64,000 nt of DNA from Paracoccus pantotrophus (GCF_008824185.1 NZ_CP044425.1:372001-436000), one strand, 5' to 3'. Shown: positions 8,765 to 17,215, counted from the first letter of the stretch. Translations and numbers: made by a program. Notes: generated by a model from the letters alone, not told the origin.

Positions 8765-9088
8765 GGCGGCCATGCTGGTCGCCGTTCGATGGGCCTTGAG
8801 GTATGTTGCGTCGATCATCACGGTCGTTTTCTCGCCGTGTTCCGCCGCCAGCCCGGCCATCATCCGCGCGAAGATGCCCTTTTCGCTCCAACGCTTCCAC
8901 CGGCTGTAGAGCGTCTTATGTGGGCCATACGAGGCGGGCGCATCGCGCCAACGCAAGCCATTGCGATTGATGAAAATAATCCCGCTCAGCACCCGTCTGT
9001 CATCAACCCGGGGCTTCCCGTGCGACCTGGGAAAGAAGGGAGCCAGGCGCGCCATCTGCGCGTCGGTCAGCCAGAAGAGATCGCTCAT
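8741..9088 (-). CDS. IS5-family transposase, OrfA (copy C)
   Basis: 115 residues beginning MSDLFWLTDAQMARL. It contains the N-terminal DNA-binding part and the first catalytic Asp (VMIDATYLKAH). As in copy A, a run of five A and six G (complement of 8754-8764) near the end is the expected -1 slippage site for fusion to OrfB. After the run, the zero frame ends within a few codons at 8741. Confidence 0.87.
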   Translation of the reverse strand: MSDLFWLTDAQMARLAPFFPRSHGKPRVDDRRVLSGIIFINRNGLRWRDAPASYGPHKTLYSRWKRWSEKGIFARMMAGLAAEHGEKTTVMIDATYLKAHRTATSMAAKKGGVVA

Positions 9089-9167
9089 GTCACCGCTCCG
9101 TTTTCGGAGGCGTGAATCACGCAGCGCAACAGAAATCAATGCATCCTGACCCTAGGCCGCCCTTGCG

Positions 9168-9186
9168 GGAAAACCCTCGGTTTTCC
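9168..9186. other. Perfect 8-bp stem hairpin before the phosphatase gene
   Basis: GGAAAACC and GGTTTTCC pair around a 3-nt loop, between the IS end (9152) and the phosphatase start (9207). No T-run follows. It may be an old terminator, an operator or a 5'-leader structure. Any promoter for the phosphatase has to lie in this 54-bp gap or inside the IS. Confidence 0.5.
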
Positions 9187-9206
9187 GAAACTCACAAGAG
9201 GCGATC

Positions 9207-10961
9207 ATGCGAAATCTGCTTGCGATGCTTGCGGCAACGACCTTTCTGACGGGGGCCGCCCAGGCCGCCACGATCTATCCGCTCGACCGGGCGACGATCC
9301 TGGTGAACTCCCCCTTCGATTTCAAGATCGAGCTGGACGAGGTTCATCCCGAAGGCGACGTGGCCGTCACCGTGAACGGCAAGCCCTATGCCGAGGTCTT
9401 CGGCAAGCCCGCCGAGTTCGTGGCCGAGGAAAAGGGCGATGACGACGCGGCCCTCGGCTCGGCCCTGATCCTGCGCGACCTGGCGCTGGCCGAACCGGGC
9501 CGATACACGGTCGAGGTCAAGGCCGGCGAGGAAAGCAAGTCGGTCACCTGGGAGGTCTATTCGACCGCCGAGACCCCCAAGGCCAAGAATGTCATCTTCA
9601 TCCTGGGCGACGGGCTGTCGGTGGCGCATCGCACCGCGGCGCGGATCATGTCCAAGGGCATGACCGAGGGCAAGGCCAACGGCCGCCTGGCCATGGACGA
9701 CCTGGACCACATGGCCTTCATCGGCACCTCGTCCACCCATTCCATCGCGACGGATTCGGCCAATACGATGTCGGCCTACATGACCGGCCACAAGAGCCGC
9801 GTGAACGCGCTTGGCGTCTATGCCGACCGCACCCCGGACAGCCTGGACGATCCCAGGGTCGAAACCATCGCCGAGGCGCTGCGCCGTACCACCAACAAGG
9901 CGATCGGCGTCGTCTCGACCTCCGAGCTGCAGGACGCGACCCCGGCCGCGGTCGTGGCCCATACCCGCAAGCGCGCCGACAAGGCCGAGATCGTCGGCAT
10001 GTTCCACGACATCCAGCCCGAGGTCATCCTGGGCGGCGGCTCGGCCTATTTCCTCAAGGCCGATATCCCCGGCTCGAAGCGCAAGGACGACAAGGACTAT
10101 ATCCAGCTGTTCAAGGATGCCGGCTATGCGCTGGCGACCAGCAGGGATGAACTGGCCGCGGCGGCGGGCAGCAATGCCGGCAAGCTCCTGGGCCTGTTCC
10201 ACACCGGCAACATGGACACCTGGCTGGACCGCAACCAGCTGAAAAAGGGCACCGTGGACAAGTTCCCCGACCAGCCCGGCCTGGTCGAGATGACGCAATC
10301 GGCGCTGGCGCAGCTGTCGAAGAACCCCGACGGCTTCTTCCTGATGGTCGAGGGCGCCTCGATCGACAAGATGTCCCACCCGATGGACTGGGATCGCGCC
10401 GTGGTCGAGACCATCGAACTGGACCAGGTCGTGGCCCTGGCCCGCGAATTCGCCGAGGCCAATCCCGACACGCTGATCGTGGTCACGGGCGACCATACCC
10501 ATGGCGTCTCGCTGATCGGCACGATCGACGACAACCGGCCCGGCGACCAGATGCGCCAGAAGGTCGGCGTCTATGACGAGGCGGGCTTTCCCGACTATGC
10601 CGATGCCGATGGCGACGGCTATCCCGACTCGGTCGACGTGGCGCGGCGTTTCGCGATCTTCGCCTCGAACTATCCCGACCATTACGAGACCTGGGGCCCG
10701 AAGCTGGACGGCCCGTTCCAGCCCGCAGTGCAGAACGAGAACGGCGAATATGTCGCCAACGACGCCTACAAGGATCTGCCCGGCGCGGTCTTCCGCGAGG
10801 GCAACCTGCCCAAGGACAACGACACCGCCGTCCATGCCGTGGACGACATCGTGCTGCAGGCCGCCGGCCCCGGCGCCGAGGCGTTCAAGGGCTATATGGA
10901 GCAGTCCGACGTCTACAAGATCCTGGCCGACGTCTTTGCCCTCGGCACCGTGCAGAAGTGA
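9207..10961 (+). CDS. Secreted alkaline phosphatase (PhoA superfamily)
   Basis: 584 residues with a cleavable signal peptide (residues 1-20, ending AQA), so periplasmic or secreted. It hydrolyses phosphate monoesters using two zinc ions and a serine nucleophile. Visible motifs are FILGDGLSV (metal Asp135), SIATDSANTMSAYMTG (nucleophile near Ser184), MVEGASIDKMSHPMDW and VVTGDHTHG (metal ligands), and a late DTAVHAVDD His block. An N-terminal beta domain of about 100 residues precedes the catalytic part. An Asp-rich DADGDGYPD loop (about residues 465-475) looks like a calcium-binding site. SD AAGAGGCG precedes the ATG. The IS lies only 54 bp upstream, so its original regulation, perhaps a Pho box, may be lost. 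Confidence 0.9.
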   Translation: MRNLLAMLAATTFLTGAAQAATIYPLDRATILVNSPFDFKIELDEVHPEGDVAVTVNGKPYAEVFGKPAEFVAEEKGDDDAALGSALILRDLALAEPGRYTVEVKAGEESKSVTWEVYSTAETPKAKNVIFILGDGLSVAHRTAARIMSKGMTEGKANGRLAMDDLDHMAFIGTSSTHSIATDSANTMSAYMTGHKSRVNALGVYADRTPDSLDDPRVETIAEALRRTTNKAIGVVSTSELQDATPAAVVAHTRKRADKAEIVGMFHDIQPEVILGGGSAYFLKADIPGSKRKDDKDYIQLFKDAGYALATSRDELAAAAGSNAGKLLGLFHTGNMDTWLDRNQLKKGTVDKFPDQPGLVEMTQSALAQLSKNPDGFFLMVEGASIDKMSHPMDWDRAVVETIELDQVVALAREFAEANPDTLIVVTGDHTHGVSLIGTIDDNRPGDQMRQKVGVYDEAGFPDYADADGDGYPDSVDVARRFAIFASNYPDHYETWGPKLDGPFQPAVQNENGEYVANDAYKDLPGAVFREGNLPKDNDTAVHAVDDIVLQAAGPGAEAFKGYMEQSDVYKILADVFALGTVQK

Positions 10962-10968
10962 GCCATGC

Positions 10969-11000
10969 GGCCTGTCCGGGGTTTCAGCCCCGGCCAGGCC
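10969..11000 (+). terminator. Hairpin after the alkaline phosphatase gene
   Basis: A 13-bp stem with one mismatch (GGCCTGTCCGGGG paired with CCCCGGCCAGGCC, loop TTTCAG), 8 bp after the phosphatase stop. No U-tract follows, so it may act as a weak or Rho-assisted terminator, or stabilise the mRNA end. Confidence 0.55.
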
Positions 11001-11028
11001 GAACCGTATTCGTTGCCGGAGATGCAGG

Positions 11029-11505
11029 ATGACCCGTCCCCAAGACCCGATCCGTTTCCGTCCCGGCCGCCGGGCCTGCCTGGGCGGGCTGGCGGCGCTG
11101 CTGGCCCTGGGCGCCCCGGTCCCGGCGCTGGCCCGCGCGCCCGCGCTGACCTTCGACGAGCTTTATGCCGCATACGGCGTGCTGGGGCTGGAGTTCTCGG
11201 ACAAGGTCAAGCTGCTGACCGGCAAGACGGTCAGCATCCGCGGCTTCATGGCCCCGCCGCTGAAGGCCGAGGCCCAGTTCTTTGTCCTGTCCGAAATCCC
11301 GATGGCGCTTTGCCCCTTCTGCTCGTCCGACGCGGACTGGCCGGACAACATCGTCGTGGTCTACCTGGACCGGCGGCAGACCTTTACCCAGCCCAACCAG
11401 ATGATCGAGGTGACCGGCCGGCTCGAGCGCGGCTCCTGGATCGACCCCGAAACCGGCTTCGTCAGCCAGCTGCGGCTGCGCGAAGCGCGCTATGCCACGG
11501 TCTGA
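11029..11505 (+). CDS. Exported CxxC protein linked to the ABC exporter
   Basis: 158 residues. The N-terminus has a Tat-like signal (GRRACLGG, then a hydrophobic stretch to ALA near residue 36), so the mature protein is probably periplasmic. The mature part contains a CPFC pair and a C-terminal OB-like segment (MIEVTGRLERGS). It resembles small exported proteins of DUF3299 type that accompany MacB-like ABC genes in proposed zinc systems. I offer that link as inference only. It lies 10 bp before the ATPase gene and probably shares its operon. ATG 11029 was chosen because the signal peptide starts there; the frame extends upstream only as antisense-type overlap with the phosphatase. Confidence 0.65.
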   Translation: MTRPQDPIRFRPGRRACLGGLAALLALGAPVPALARAPALTFDELYAAYGVLGLEFSDKVKLLTGKTVSIRGFMAPPLKAEAQFFVLSEIPMALCPFCSSDADWPDNIVVVYLDRRQTFTQPNQMIEVTGRLERGSWIDPETGFVSQLRLREARYATV

Positions 11506-11514
11506 GATCGCACC

Positions 11515-12201
11515 ATGCCCTGCCTGCACCTCGACGCTGCCGAAGTCTCGTTTCCCGGCCTGCCCGCGCCGGTTCTGCGCATCCCGCGGCTGAAGATCGC
11601 CGCCGGCAGCCAGGTCGCGGTGATCGGGCCCTCGGGCTCGGGAAAATCCACGCTGGTCAATGTCATCACCGGCCTGGCCCGCCCGACCCAGGGCCGCGTG
11701 TTCTGGGACGAACGCGACATCGCGCGACTTTCCGAAGGCGCGCGCGACCGCTGGCGCGGCGCCAATATCGGCCTGGTCATGCAGGATTTCCACCTGTTTC
11801 CAGGGCTTTCGGCGCTGGAGAACGTGCTGCTGCCCGCCCGGCTGGCGCGCGTGGCGGACGGCGCCATCCGGGCACGCGCGGGCGCGCTTCTGTCCCGCGT
11901 CGGCCTGTCGCGACCGGACCAGCCGGTCGAGACCCTGTCGCGCGGCGAGATGCAGCGCGTCGCGGCCGCGCGCGCGCTGCTGCGCGACCCCGGCGTGATC
12001 GTCGCGGACGAACCGACGGCCAGCCTCGATGCCGAGAACGGCGCGGTCATCGCCGGCCTGCTGCTGGAACTGGCCGCGCAGACCGGCGCCACGCTGATCG
12101 TCGTCACCCATGACCAGCGCCTGATCTCGCGCCTGCCGCGCCGGATCGCCATGGCCGACGGCACCGTCCGGTCGGACAGCATGGCAGAGGTCCGGCCATG
12201 A
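11515..12201 (+). CDS. ABC transporter ATP-binding protein (LolD/MacB-like)
   Basis: 228 residues. Walker A is GPSGSGKST, the signature is LSRGEMQRVAAARAL (with R instead of the second G of LSGGE) and Walker B is VIVADEPTASLD, followed by the switch His in VVTHD. This type pairs with FtsX/MacB-fold permeases and couples ATP hydrolysis to mechanical work on periplasmic substrates or lipoproteins, not to classical channel transport. It overlaps the permease gene by 4 bp (ATGA at 12198) and follows the exported CxxC protein closely, forming a three-gene unit. Confidence 0.88.
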   Translation: MPCLHLDAAEVSFPGLPAPVLRIPRLKIAAGSQVAVIGPSGSGKSTLVNVITGLARPTQGRVFWDERDIARLSEGARDRWRGANIGLVMQDFHLFPGLSALENVLLPARLARVADGAIRARAGALLSRVGLSRPDQPVETLSRGEMQRVAAARALLRDPGVIVADEPTASLDAENGAVIAGLLLELAAQTGATLIVVTHDQRLISRLPRRIAMADGTVRSDSMAEVRP

Positions 12202-13511
12202 TCCGCTTTGCCCTGGCCGACTTGAAACGGCTCTGGGCCGGTTCCGTGGTGATCGTCCTGCTGGTCGCGCTGGCGGTGGCGCTTGGCGTCGGCGTCACCT
12301 TGCAGGAACGCGCGCTGCGCCTGGGCAGCGCCCGCGCCGCCGAGAAATTCGACGTGATCGTCGGCGCGCCGGGCAGCGAAACCCAGCTGGTGCTGTCCGC
12401 GGTCTTCCTGCAACCGGCCGCCCTGCCCCTGATGCCGGGCGAGGTGCTGGCCGAGTTGAACGACGACCCGCGCGTGGAATGGGCCGCGCCGGTGGGTTTC
12501 GGCGACTTCCATGCCGGCTACCCGATCGTCGGCACCACCACCACCCTGATCGAGGGCACCGCGGGCGGCTTTTCCCGGGGCGGGATGTTCAGGACCGAGG
12601 GCGAGGCCGTCGTCGGCTCGGCCGTGCCGCTGCAACCGGGCGAGACGATCGTGCCGACCCATGGTCAGGTCGAACAGGGCGGGCACGAACACGAAGGCGT
12701 CCGGTATCGGGTCAGCGGCCGGCTGAACCCGACCGGCACGCCCTGGGACCGGGCGATCCTGGTGCCGATCCAGGCGGTCTGGCATGTGCATGGCATGGGC
12801 CTTGCGCCCGGCCACGACGAACACGGGCAGGGGCAGGGGCACGGGCACGAGGATGAACATGCCGGACACGACCACGCCGGACACGACGCCGCGCATGAAA
12901 ACGACGAGGCGCATGGCCATCGCGGCCTGGATGCCGATGCGCCCCTGGACGAGGACTGGCACCGCGGCGCGCTGCCCGGCCTGCCGGCCGTCCTGGTCAA
13001 GCCCAGGACCATCGCCGACGCCTACAGGCTGCGCCAGGATTATCGCGCGGACGGCCGGACGCTTGCGGTCTTTCCGGGCGAAGTCCTGACCAGCCTTTAT
13101 GCGACGCTGGGCGATGCCCGGCAGGTGCTGGCGGTCATCGCTTCCGGGACGCAGCTTCTGGTCGCGGCGGCGCTGCTGATGGTGACGGTGATCCATGTCG
13201 GCCAGCGCCGGCGGCAGATCGGCGCATTGCGGGCCTTTGGCGCGCCGCGGTCGGCAGTGTTCGGGATCGTCTGGCTTGAATTGTCCATGCTGGTCGGGCT
13301 TGGCATCCTGCTGGGCTACGGCGGCGGCTACCTGGCCGCCAGCCTGCTGTCGCGCGCCTTCGCCATGCAGCGCGGCTTCAGCCTGCCGGTCGGCTTCACG
13401 CCCGAGGATGGCGCGACGCTGGCGATCCTGGTCGCGGCCGCGGCGCTTCTGGCGGCGCTGCCGGCCTGGCTGGCCTATCGCCAGCCGCCGGCCGCCGCCT
13501 TGCGCGGCTGA
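12198..13511 (+). CDS. MacB/FtsX-type ABC permease with a histidine-rich loop
   Basis: 437 residues with an N-terminal membrane helix (about 13-33), a large periplasmic domain and three C-terminal helices (about 310-335, 350-380 and 400-425), the FtsX/MacB topology. The unusual part is residues 196-242 in the periplasmic domain, where His alternates with Asp, Glu and Gly (for example HAGHDHAGHD). This strongly suggests a metal-binding loop, most likely zinc or another soft cation. The downstream half has the normal FtsX motifs (QRRRQIGALRAFGAPR). The unit may be a metal-responsive exporter, a lipoprotein handler or part of a zinc uptake system of the Zrg kind; the sequence cannot decide. Confidence 0.82.
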   Translation: MIRFALADLKRLWAGSVVIVLLVALAVALGVGVTLQERALRLGSARAAEKFDVIVGAPGSETQLVLSAVFLQPAALPLMPGEVLAELNDDPRVEWAAPVGFGDFHAGYPIVGTTTTLIEGTAGGFSRGGMFRTEGEAVVGSAVPLQPGETIVPTHGQVEQGGHEHEGVRYRVSGRLNPTGTPWDRAILVPIQAVWHVHGMGLAPGHDEHGQGQGHGHEDEHAGHDHAGHDAAHENDEAHGHRGLDADAPLDEDWHRGALPGLPAVLVKPRTIADAYRLRQDYRADGRTLAVFPGEVLTSLYATLGDARQVLAVIASGTQLLVAAALLMVTVIHVGQRRRQIGALRAFGAPRSAVFGIVWLELSMLVGLGILLGYGGGYLAASLLSRAFAMQRGFSLPVGFTPEDGATLAILVAAAALLAALPAWLAYRQPPAAALRG

Positions 13512-13577
13512 CCGCCGACCGGGTTCCGCCGACAGGGCGACCCCTCGACGCCACTTCATATTTGCGATTTAGACCAC

Positions 13578-13600
13578 TGAAAATCATCTATATATTTTCA
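13578..13600. promoter_or_regulatory. Palindrome in the AT-rich promoter of the VPEID/exosortase genes
   Basis: TGAAAAT (13578-13584) and ATTTTCA (13594-13600) form a perfect 7-bp inverted repeat with a 9-bp spacer containing TATAT. It lies in the only AT-rich patch between the ABC operon and the VPEID-CTERM gene. This fits an operator overlapping a -10 region. No regulator is identified. Confidence 0.45.
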
Positions 13601-13755
13601 AGCATCAAAGAGATTGGCGCCGTGGACCGCCAACCGACCGCGACATCCCGACGGCATGGTCGCCAGCAGCGAAATTGCCGCGCTCACCCGAAATCACGCG
13701 GGCAAGCAAGGGGAAAACCTGGCGATTCCGACAGGTTGCCGGTTTTCCCTGCATG

Positions 13756-14049
13756 ATGAATTCTTGGTCATCGACGCTCTTGCTTGTTTGTCGCGTTTCC
13801 TCGGTATCTGGGTTCATTTCGATGTTCTATGCTGCGCTTTTGGTCCTGCTGACCCTGTCCGCCGCCGGCACCCACCTGGCGCTGACCGGCCCTTCGGAAA
13901 GCCATGCCGGCACCGCCCATCCGGCAAGCGCCACCGCACCCCACAGCGTCCCCGAGATCGACCTGTTCGCGGGTGCATCGGTCCTGATGATCGCGGTGAT
14001 CGTCGGGCTTCTGCTTTGGGAATGGCGCCGGCGTTCGGCCAACCCGTGA
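13756..14049 (+). CDS. VPEID-CTERM sorting-domain protein
   Basis: 97 residues, the likely sole local substrate of the exosortase encoded next. After an N-terminal hydrophobic signal (about residues 23-44) and a short Ser/Thr/His-rich stretch comes the sorting tail: VPEID at residues 65-69, a membrane helix (70-88) and a basic end (RRR). In the family model, exosortase E recognises this tail, cleaves near the motif and transfers or releases the protein at the surface. The start is uncertain: ATG 13753, 13756 or 13822 (MFYAALL) would each give a signal sequence and none has a strong Shine-Dalgarno. The stop overlaps the GTG start of the exosortase gene. Confidence 0.85.
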   Translation: MNSWSSTLLLVCRVSSVSGFISMFYAALLVLLTLSAAGTHLALTGPSESHAGTAHPASATAPHSVPEIDLFAGASVLMIAVIVGLLLWEWRRRSANP

Positions 14050-15734
14050 CCGACAGCGCCGACCCCTCGGACCCGGCGGCGGTTGGCGGCGCCGGCCCGG
14101 ATCATGGGCAGGCGGAGGCGCCGGCGCCGCAAGCGCCCCTTCTTGCAAGCGGCTGGCGCAGGCTTGGCCTTTTCGCCGCCCTGCTGCTGGGCGAGCTGCT
14201 GGTCGTCGCCTTCTGCTACCAGTTCCTGGTCGAGATCGAATGCACGGATTTCCAGACGCCGCGGGCCTGCCTTGCGCTGCGCGAAGGGCTGGGACGGCTG
14301 CTTGCCCTGGCCCTGCTTGCCGGGCTGGCGATGACCGCGCGGCGCCAGCTGTTCGGCTTCCTGGGCGCGGGCGGCATCGGCGCGGGCGACCTGTCGCCCG
14401 GCACCGCAGCGGCCGCGATGCTGGCGGGGCTGGCGATCATGCTGCTGCCGGTGCTTTGGGGCGACATGACCGCCAGCCTGGCGCCGCTTGCCCTGGCCCT
14501 TGCCGCGGGCGCCGCCGTTTCGGTCGCAGCGGCGCTGGCCGGGACCGCGCCCATCGCCTGCTGGCTTTCGGTGCTGCGCCGGGGCGGCCCCTGGCTGTGG
14601 GCGGCCATGGGGATCGCGCTGCTCTCGCCGGAACTGACCGGGCTTTTCAACGGCACCTGGGGCTGGCCGCCCCTGACCGCCGCCACCTTCGAGCTGGTGC
14701 TGCGCCTGCTTGCCCTGCTGCCCGGCAGGGTCGTGGCCGCCCCGAACGAGATGGTGATCGGCTTTGACGATTTCCTCATCCGCGTGGGCGACCCATGCTC
14801 GGGCATGCAAGGCTTTGCGCTCATCACCCTGGTGATGGCCGGATTCATCGCGCTCGAGCGGCGGCGCCTGCGCCTGCCTCTGGCACTGGTGCTGCTGCCG
14901 GTCGGGCTGCTGGCCAGTTTCGGCCTCAACGTGCTGCGCATCGCGGCCCTGATCTGGATCGGGGCGCGCATATCGCCCGACCTGGCGGTCAATGCCTTTC
15001 ACAGCTACGCGGGCTGGCTGCTGTTCACCCTGCTGAGCATCGGGATGATCGGCGCGGCGCATCTGGTGCCGGCGCTGTGGCGCGGCGAAAAACCTGGCCC
15101 GGCCTTTGGCGCAAGGACAGCCGCCTTCCGGCACGATCCGGTCAGCGCGATGCTGGTGCCGCTGCTGGTCCTGCTGCTCTCGGGGCTTTTCGTATCGACA
15201 TTCTTCACCAATCCCGAGGCGGCCTACCCATACCGGGTGCCGGCGATGGGCGCGGGGCTGGTCCTGTTCCTTCCGGTCTGGGCCCGGCTCGACTGGCGCG
15301 TCGATCCGCTGCCGCTGCTGGCGGGCGTCGCGGTCGGTATCATGTGGATTGCCGCCGGCGTCGCTGCGGGGGCCGAGCCAGCCCCGCCGCCCTTCGCCGG
15401 GCTCGGGCTTGCGGCGGCAAGCTGGATCGTCCTGCGCCTGGTCGGCACCGTGCTGCTGGTGCCCCTGATCGAGGAGGCGGCCTTCCGGGGCTACCTGCTG
15501 GGCCACCTGCTGAAACTGCCCGGCCCGGCCGGCCAGGCAGGGGCCGTTCTGGTTTCCTCGGCCGCCTTCGCGCTGCTCCATGACAGCGGCGCGGCGGCCT
15601 TCGTCGCCGGGCTGGCCTTTGCCGCGGTCTACAAGCGCCGCGGCAGGTTGACCGACGCGGTATGGGCGCATGCGGCGGCGAACCTCGTGGTCTTCGCCGC
15701 CGCGGCGGCCAGCGGCAACTGGGCATTGATCTGA
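14046..15734 (+). CDS. Exosortase E / CPBP-family protease fusion (VPEID-CTERM system)
   Basis: 562-residue polytopic membrane protein joining two enzymes. The exosortase half has the transpeptidase-like triad Cys251 (GDPCSGMQG), Arg298 (LNVLRIAAL) and His319 (NAFHSYAGW). The C-terminal CPBP/Abi half has EEAAFRGYL (Glu476-Glu477, Arg481), a His512 motif (FALLHDSG) and HAAAN (His542, Asn546), as in Rce1-type intramembrane proteases. GTG at 14046 was chosen because it overlaps the VPEID stop (GTGA), implying coupled translation, and because it gives the usual family length. The open frame continues upstream, but in poor-quality sequence overlapping the VPEID gene. All catalytic residues are present. 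Confidence 0.92.
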   Translation: MTDSADPSDPAAVGGAGPDHGQAEAPAPQAPLLASGWRRLGLFAALLLGELLVVAFCYQFLVEIECTDFQTPRACLALREGLGRLLALALLAGLAMTARRQLFGFLGAGGIGAGDLSPGTAAAAMLAGLAIMLLPVLWGDMTASLAPLALALAAGAAVSVAAALAGTAPIACWLSVLRRGGPWLWAAMGIALLSPELTGLFNGTWGWPPLTAATFELVLRLLALLPGRVVAAPNEMVIGFDDFLIRVGDPCSGMQGFALITLVMAGFIALERRRLRLPLALVLLPVGLLASFGLNVLRIAALIWIGARISPDLAVNAFHSYAGWLLFTLLSIGMIGAAHLVPALWRGEKPGPAFGARTAAFRHDPVSAMLVPLLVLLLSGLFVSTFFTNPEAAYPYRVPAMGAGLVLFLPVWARLDWRVDPLPLLAGVAVGIMWIAAGVAAGAEPAPPPFAGLGLAAASWIVLRLVGTVLLVPLIEEAAFRGYLLGHLLKLPGPAGQAGAVLVSSAAFALLHDSGAAAFVAGLAFAAVYKRRGRLTDAVWAHAAANLVVFAAAAASGNWALI

Positions 15735-15756
15735 ACACGGGCGCGACGACGGAAAA

Positions 15757-15784
15757 GCGACGCCCCAAGGGATCGGGGCGTCGC
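15757..15784. terminator. Bidirectional hairpin terminator
   Basis: A perfect 10-bp stem, GCGACGCCCC with GGGGCGTCGC around an 8-nt loop, 23 bp after the exosortase stop and before the convergent isocitrate lyase relic. It has AAAA on its left side, so it could terminate leftward transcription of the relic with a U-tract and also serve the exosortase unit. Confidence 0.7.
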
Positions 15785-15847
15785 GGGCAGGCCGGGGGGT
15801 GTTGAGCGAACCCACCGAAGGCGGGCGACCCGCAGCCCGATCCCGGC

Positions 15848-16555
15848 CTATCCTGCGGCGAACTGGTTCATGGGATTGGCATGCCCGCCCGCCTTCAGCG
15901 CGCGTTCGCCCGCCACCATCTCCTTGAACGTGTCGCCCAGGTCCGAGCCGACCTCGTGCTGGTGCCTGACCGCCGAGATGCCGCGGCGGATCTCCTCGCG
16001 CTGCACGGTCTGCACATAGGCCAACATCTTTTCCGCGCCGAAATTGCCGCGGCTGAGTTCGTCCACCGGCTTGGCGGTCAGGTGGAAGGTCGCAGCATGG
16101 TCAGGTTGCGGAACACGCCCGCGCGGGCCGATATGTCGGCCTGGAAGCGTTGCAGCCGGGCGTCGGCCTCGCGGCCCAGGCCGGTATCGTCGAAATCGGG
16201 CTTCATCAGCGCACTCCCGTCACGATGGTCGGCCTTGCCGATCCGGCCCTCGGCCAGCCATTGCGCCCGCAGCTGCTTGCGCAGGCTCAGCGTCCAGTTG
16301 AAGCCGGGCGCGTTGTTATGGGTCAGCTTGGCATCGGGCACCGCCTTGCGGATCTCGGCCACCATGCCGGCGATCTTGTCCACGTTGGGCGTATCGGTCT
16401 CGATCCACAACAGGTCGGCGCCGCCCAAGGTCAGCGAGGCGATGCAATCCTCGATCACGCGCCGGCGCCCCGTGCCCTCGCGGATCGGGTTTGCGTCCAT
16501 GATCGGCTCCACCTTCAGCCATTTGATGTATTGCCGAAAAGGTCTTTCTGCTCAT
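15848..16555 (-). pseudogene. aceA: Isocitrate lyase relic (internal deletion, frameshifts)
   Basis: Remains of the glyoxylate-shunt enzyme that splits isocitrate. A normal start with SD AAAGGAAG at 16555 gives MSRKTF, then the sequence jumps in another frame to the middle of the protein (IKWLKVEPIMDANPIREG, then DLLWIETDTPNVDKIAGM). A second frameshift near 16080 is needed to reach the C-terminus (VQREEIRRGISAVRHQHE to GGHANPMNQFAAG, stop 15848). About 230 of an expected 430-530 residues remain, and the N-terminal half with most of the active site is gone. The reading is certain as a relic because conserved blocks occur in order in different frames. Confidence 0.88.
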
Positions 16556-16678
16556 GATGCTTCCTTTCCGCATGATCGGTCCGGGAATCGGCAGGCGCGG
16601 CCGGCGGCAAGGCGGGGCATCCGGGGCAAGCGGCCCGCCAAAGGGAGCAAGCGTGCGGATGATGTCCATCGGGGCCCC

Positions 16679-17215
16679 TCAGTCCAGCGCGTTCAGCACG
16701 GCATAGGCCGGCAGGGTGATAAAATCGGGCAAGGTCTCGGCCGTCGCCGCCTCTCGCAGGATGCGCGCGGCCGCGGCGTAATGGCCGCGATGGAGCCCGT
16801 TCGGGCCCAGCCGGTCGAGGATGCCGACGATCTCGGCTTGCATCAGATCGCCCTGCCATGCGGCGCTCTCCAGCGCGACCGCGGCGCAGCCATTGCCACA
16901 GCTGGGCACGGCTGATCTCGGCGGTGGCGGCATCCTCCATCATGTTTCGGATCGGCACCGCACCGCGGCCCGACAGCCATTGCGCCAGGTATTCGACGCA
17001 GACCTGGATGTTCAGCCGCACGCCCGCCTCGGTGATCCGGCCCTGATGCGGGTTCAGCAGCATCGCGGGCTCGATATGGCTGAAGACATGGTCCCAGCAG
17101 CCCGATGATCTCGACCCGGCGATCCTCCAGCGCCGGCGGAACGAAGGCGGCCTGCCAGATGCCCTGCCGGATCTCGCGCGTTTGCGGCAGATAGTCGGGC
17201 AGATCGCGCCCGGTC
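16679..17215 (-). pseudogene. aceB: Malate synthase A relic
   Basis: Fragments of malate synthase A in the order expected but in three frames. An N-terminal piece near 17101-17215 (DLPDYLPQTREIRQGIW, then ALEDRRVEI) is fused by deletion to the C-terminal domain (HVFSHIEPAMLLNPHQGRI and RNMMEDAATAEISRAQLWQW). After another shift near 16890-16915 the tail AARILREAATAETLPDFITL ends with LNALD at 16679. The central TIM-barrel with the catalytic residues is missing. It is adjacent to the isocitrate lyase relic on the same strand, as in an ancestral glyoxylate-bypass operon, so the whole pathway locus decayed together. Confidence 0.85.

Larger units (their letters stand above)
8321..9152 (-). mobile_element. 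IS5-family insertion sequence, copy C (inverted)
   Basis: 832 bp with terminal repeats GGGTCAGGAT (8321-8330) and ATCCTGACCC (9143-9152), flanked by TA at 8319-8320 and 9153-9154. It has the same architecture and length as copy A in the opposite orientation, but is visibly diverged in sequence and protein (for example MSDLFWLTDAQMARL against MSDLYWLTDEQMTKL). It interrupts remnant copy B. Sequence to its right is unrelated to the IS. Confidence 0.92.

Noticed and set aside
12783..12925. Repeat-like CAC/GAC-rich DNA as a possible tandem repeat or CRISPR
   Set aside because: It encodes the in-frame His-rich loop of the permease; no regular repeat-spacer pattern.
9192..15815. Very long open frames antisense to the phosphatase, ABC and exosortase genes
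   Set aside because: They are mirror frames of GC-rich coding DNA, rich in Arg, Gly and Ala, without domains, and the sense genes are unambiguous.
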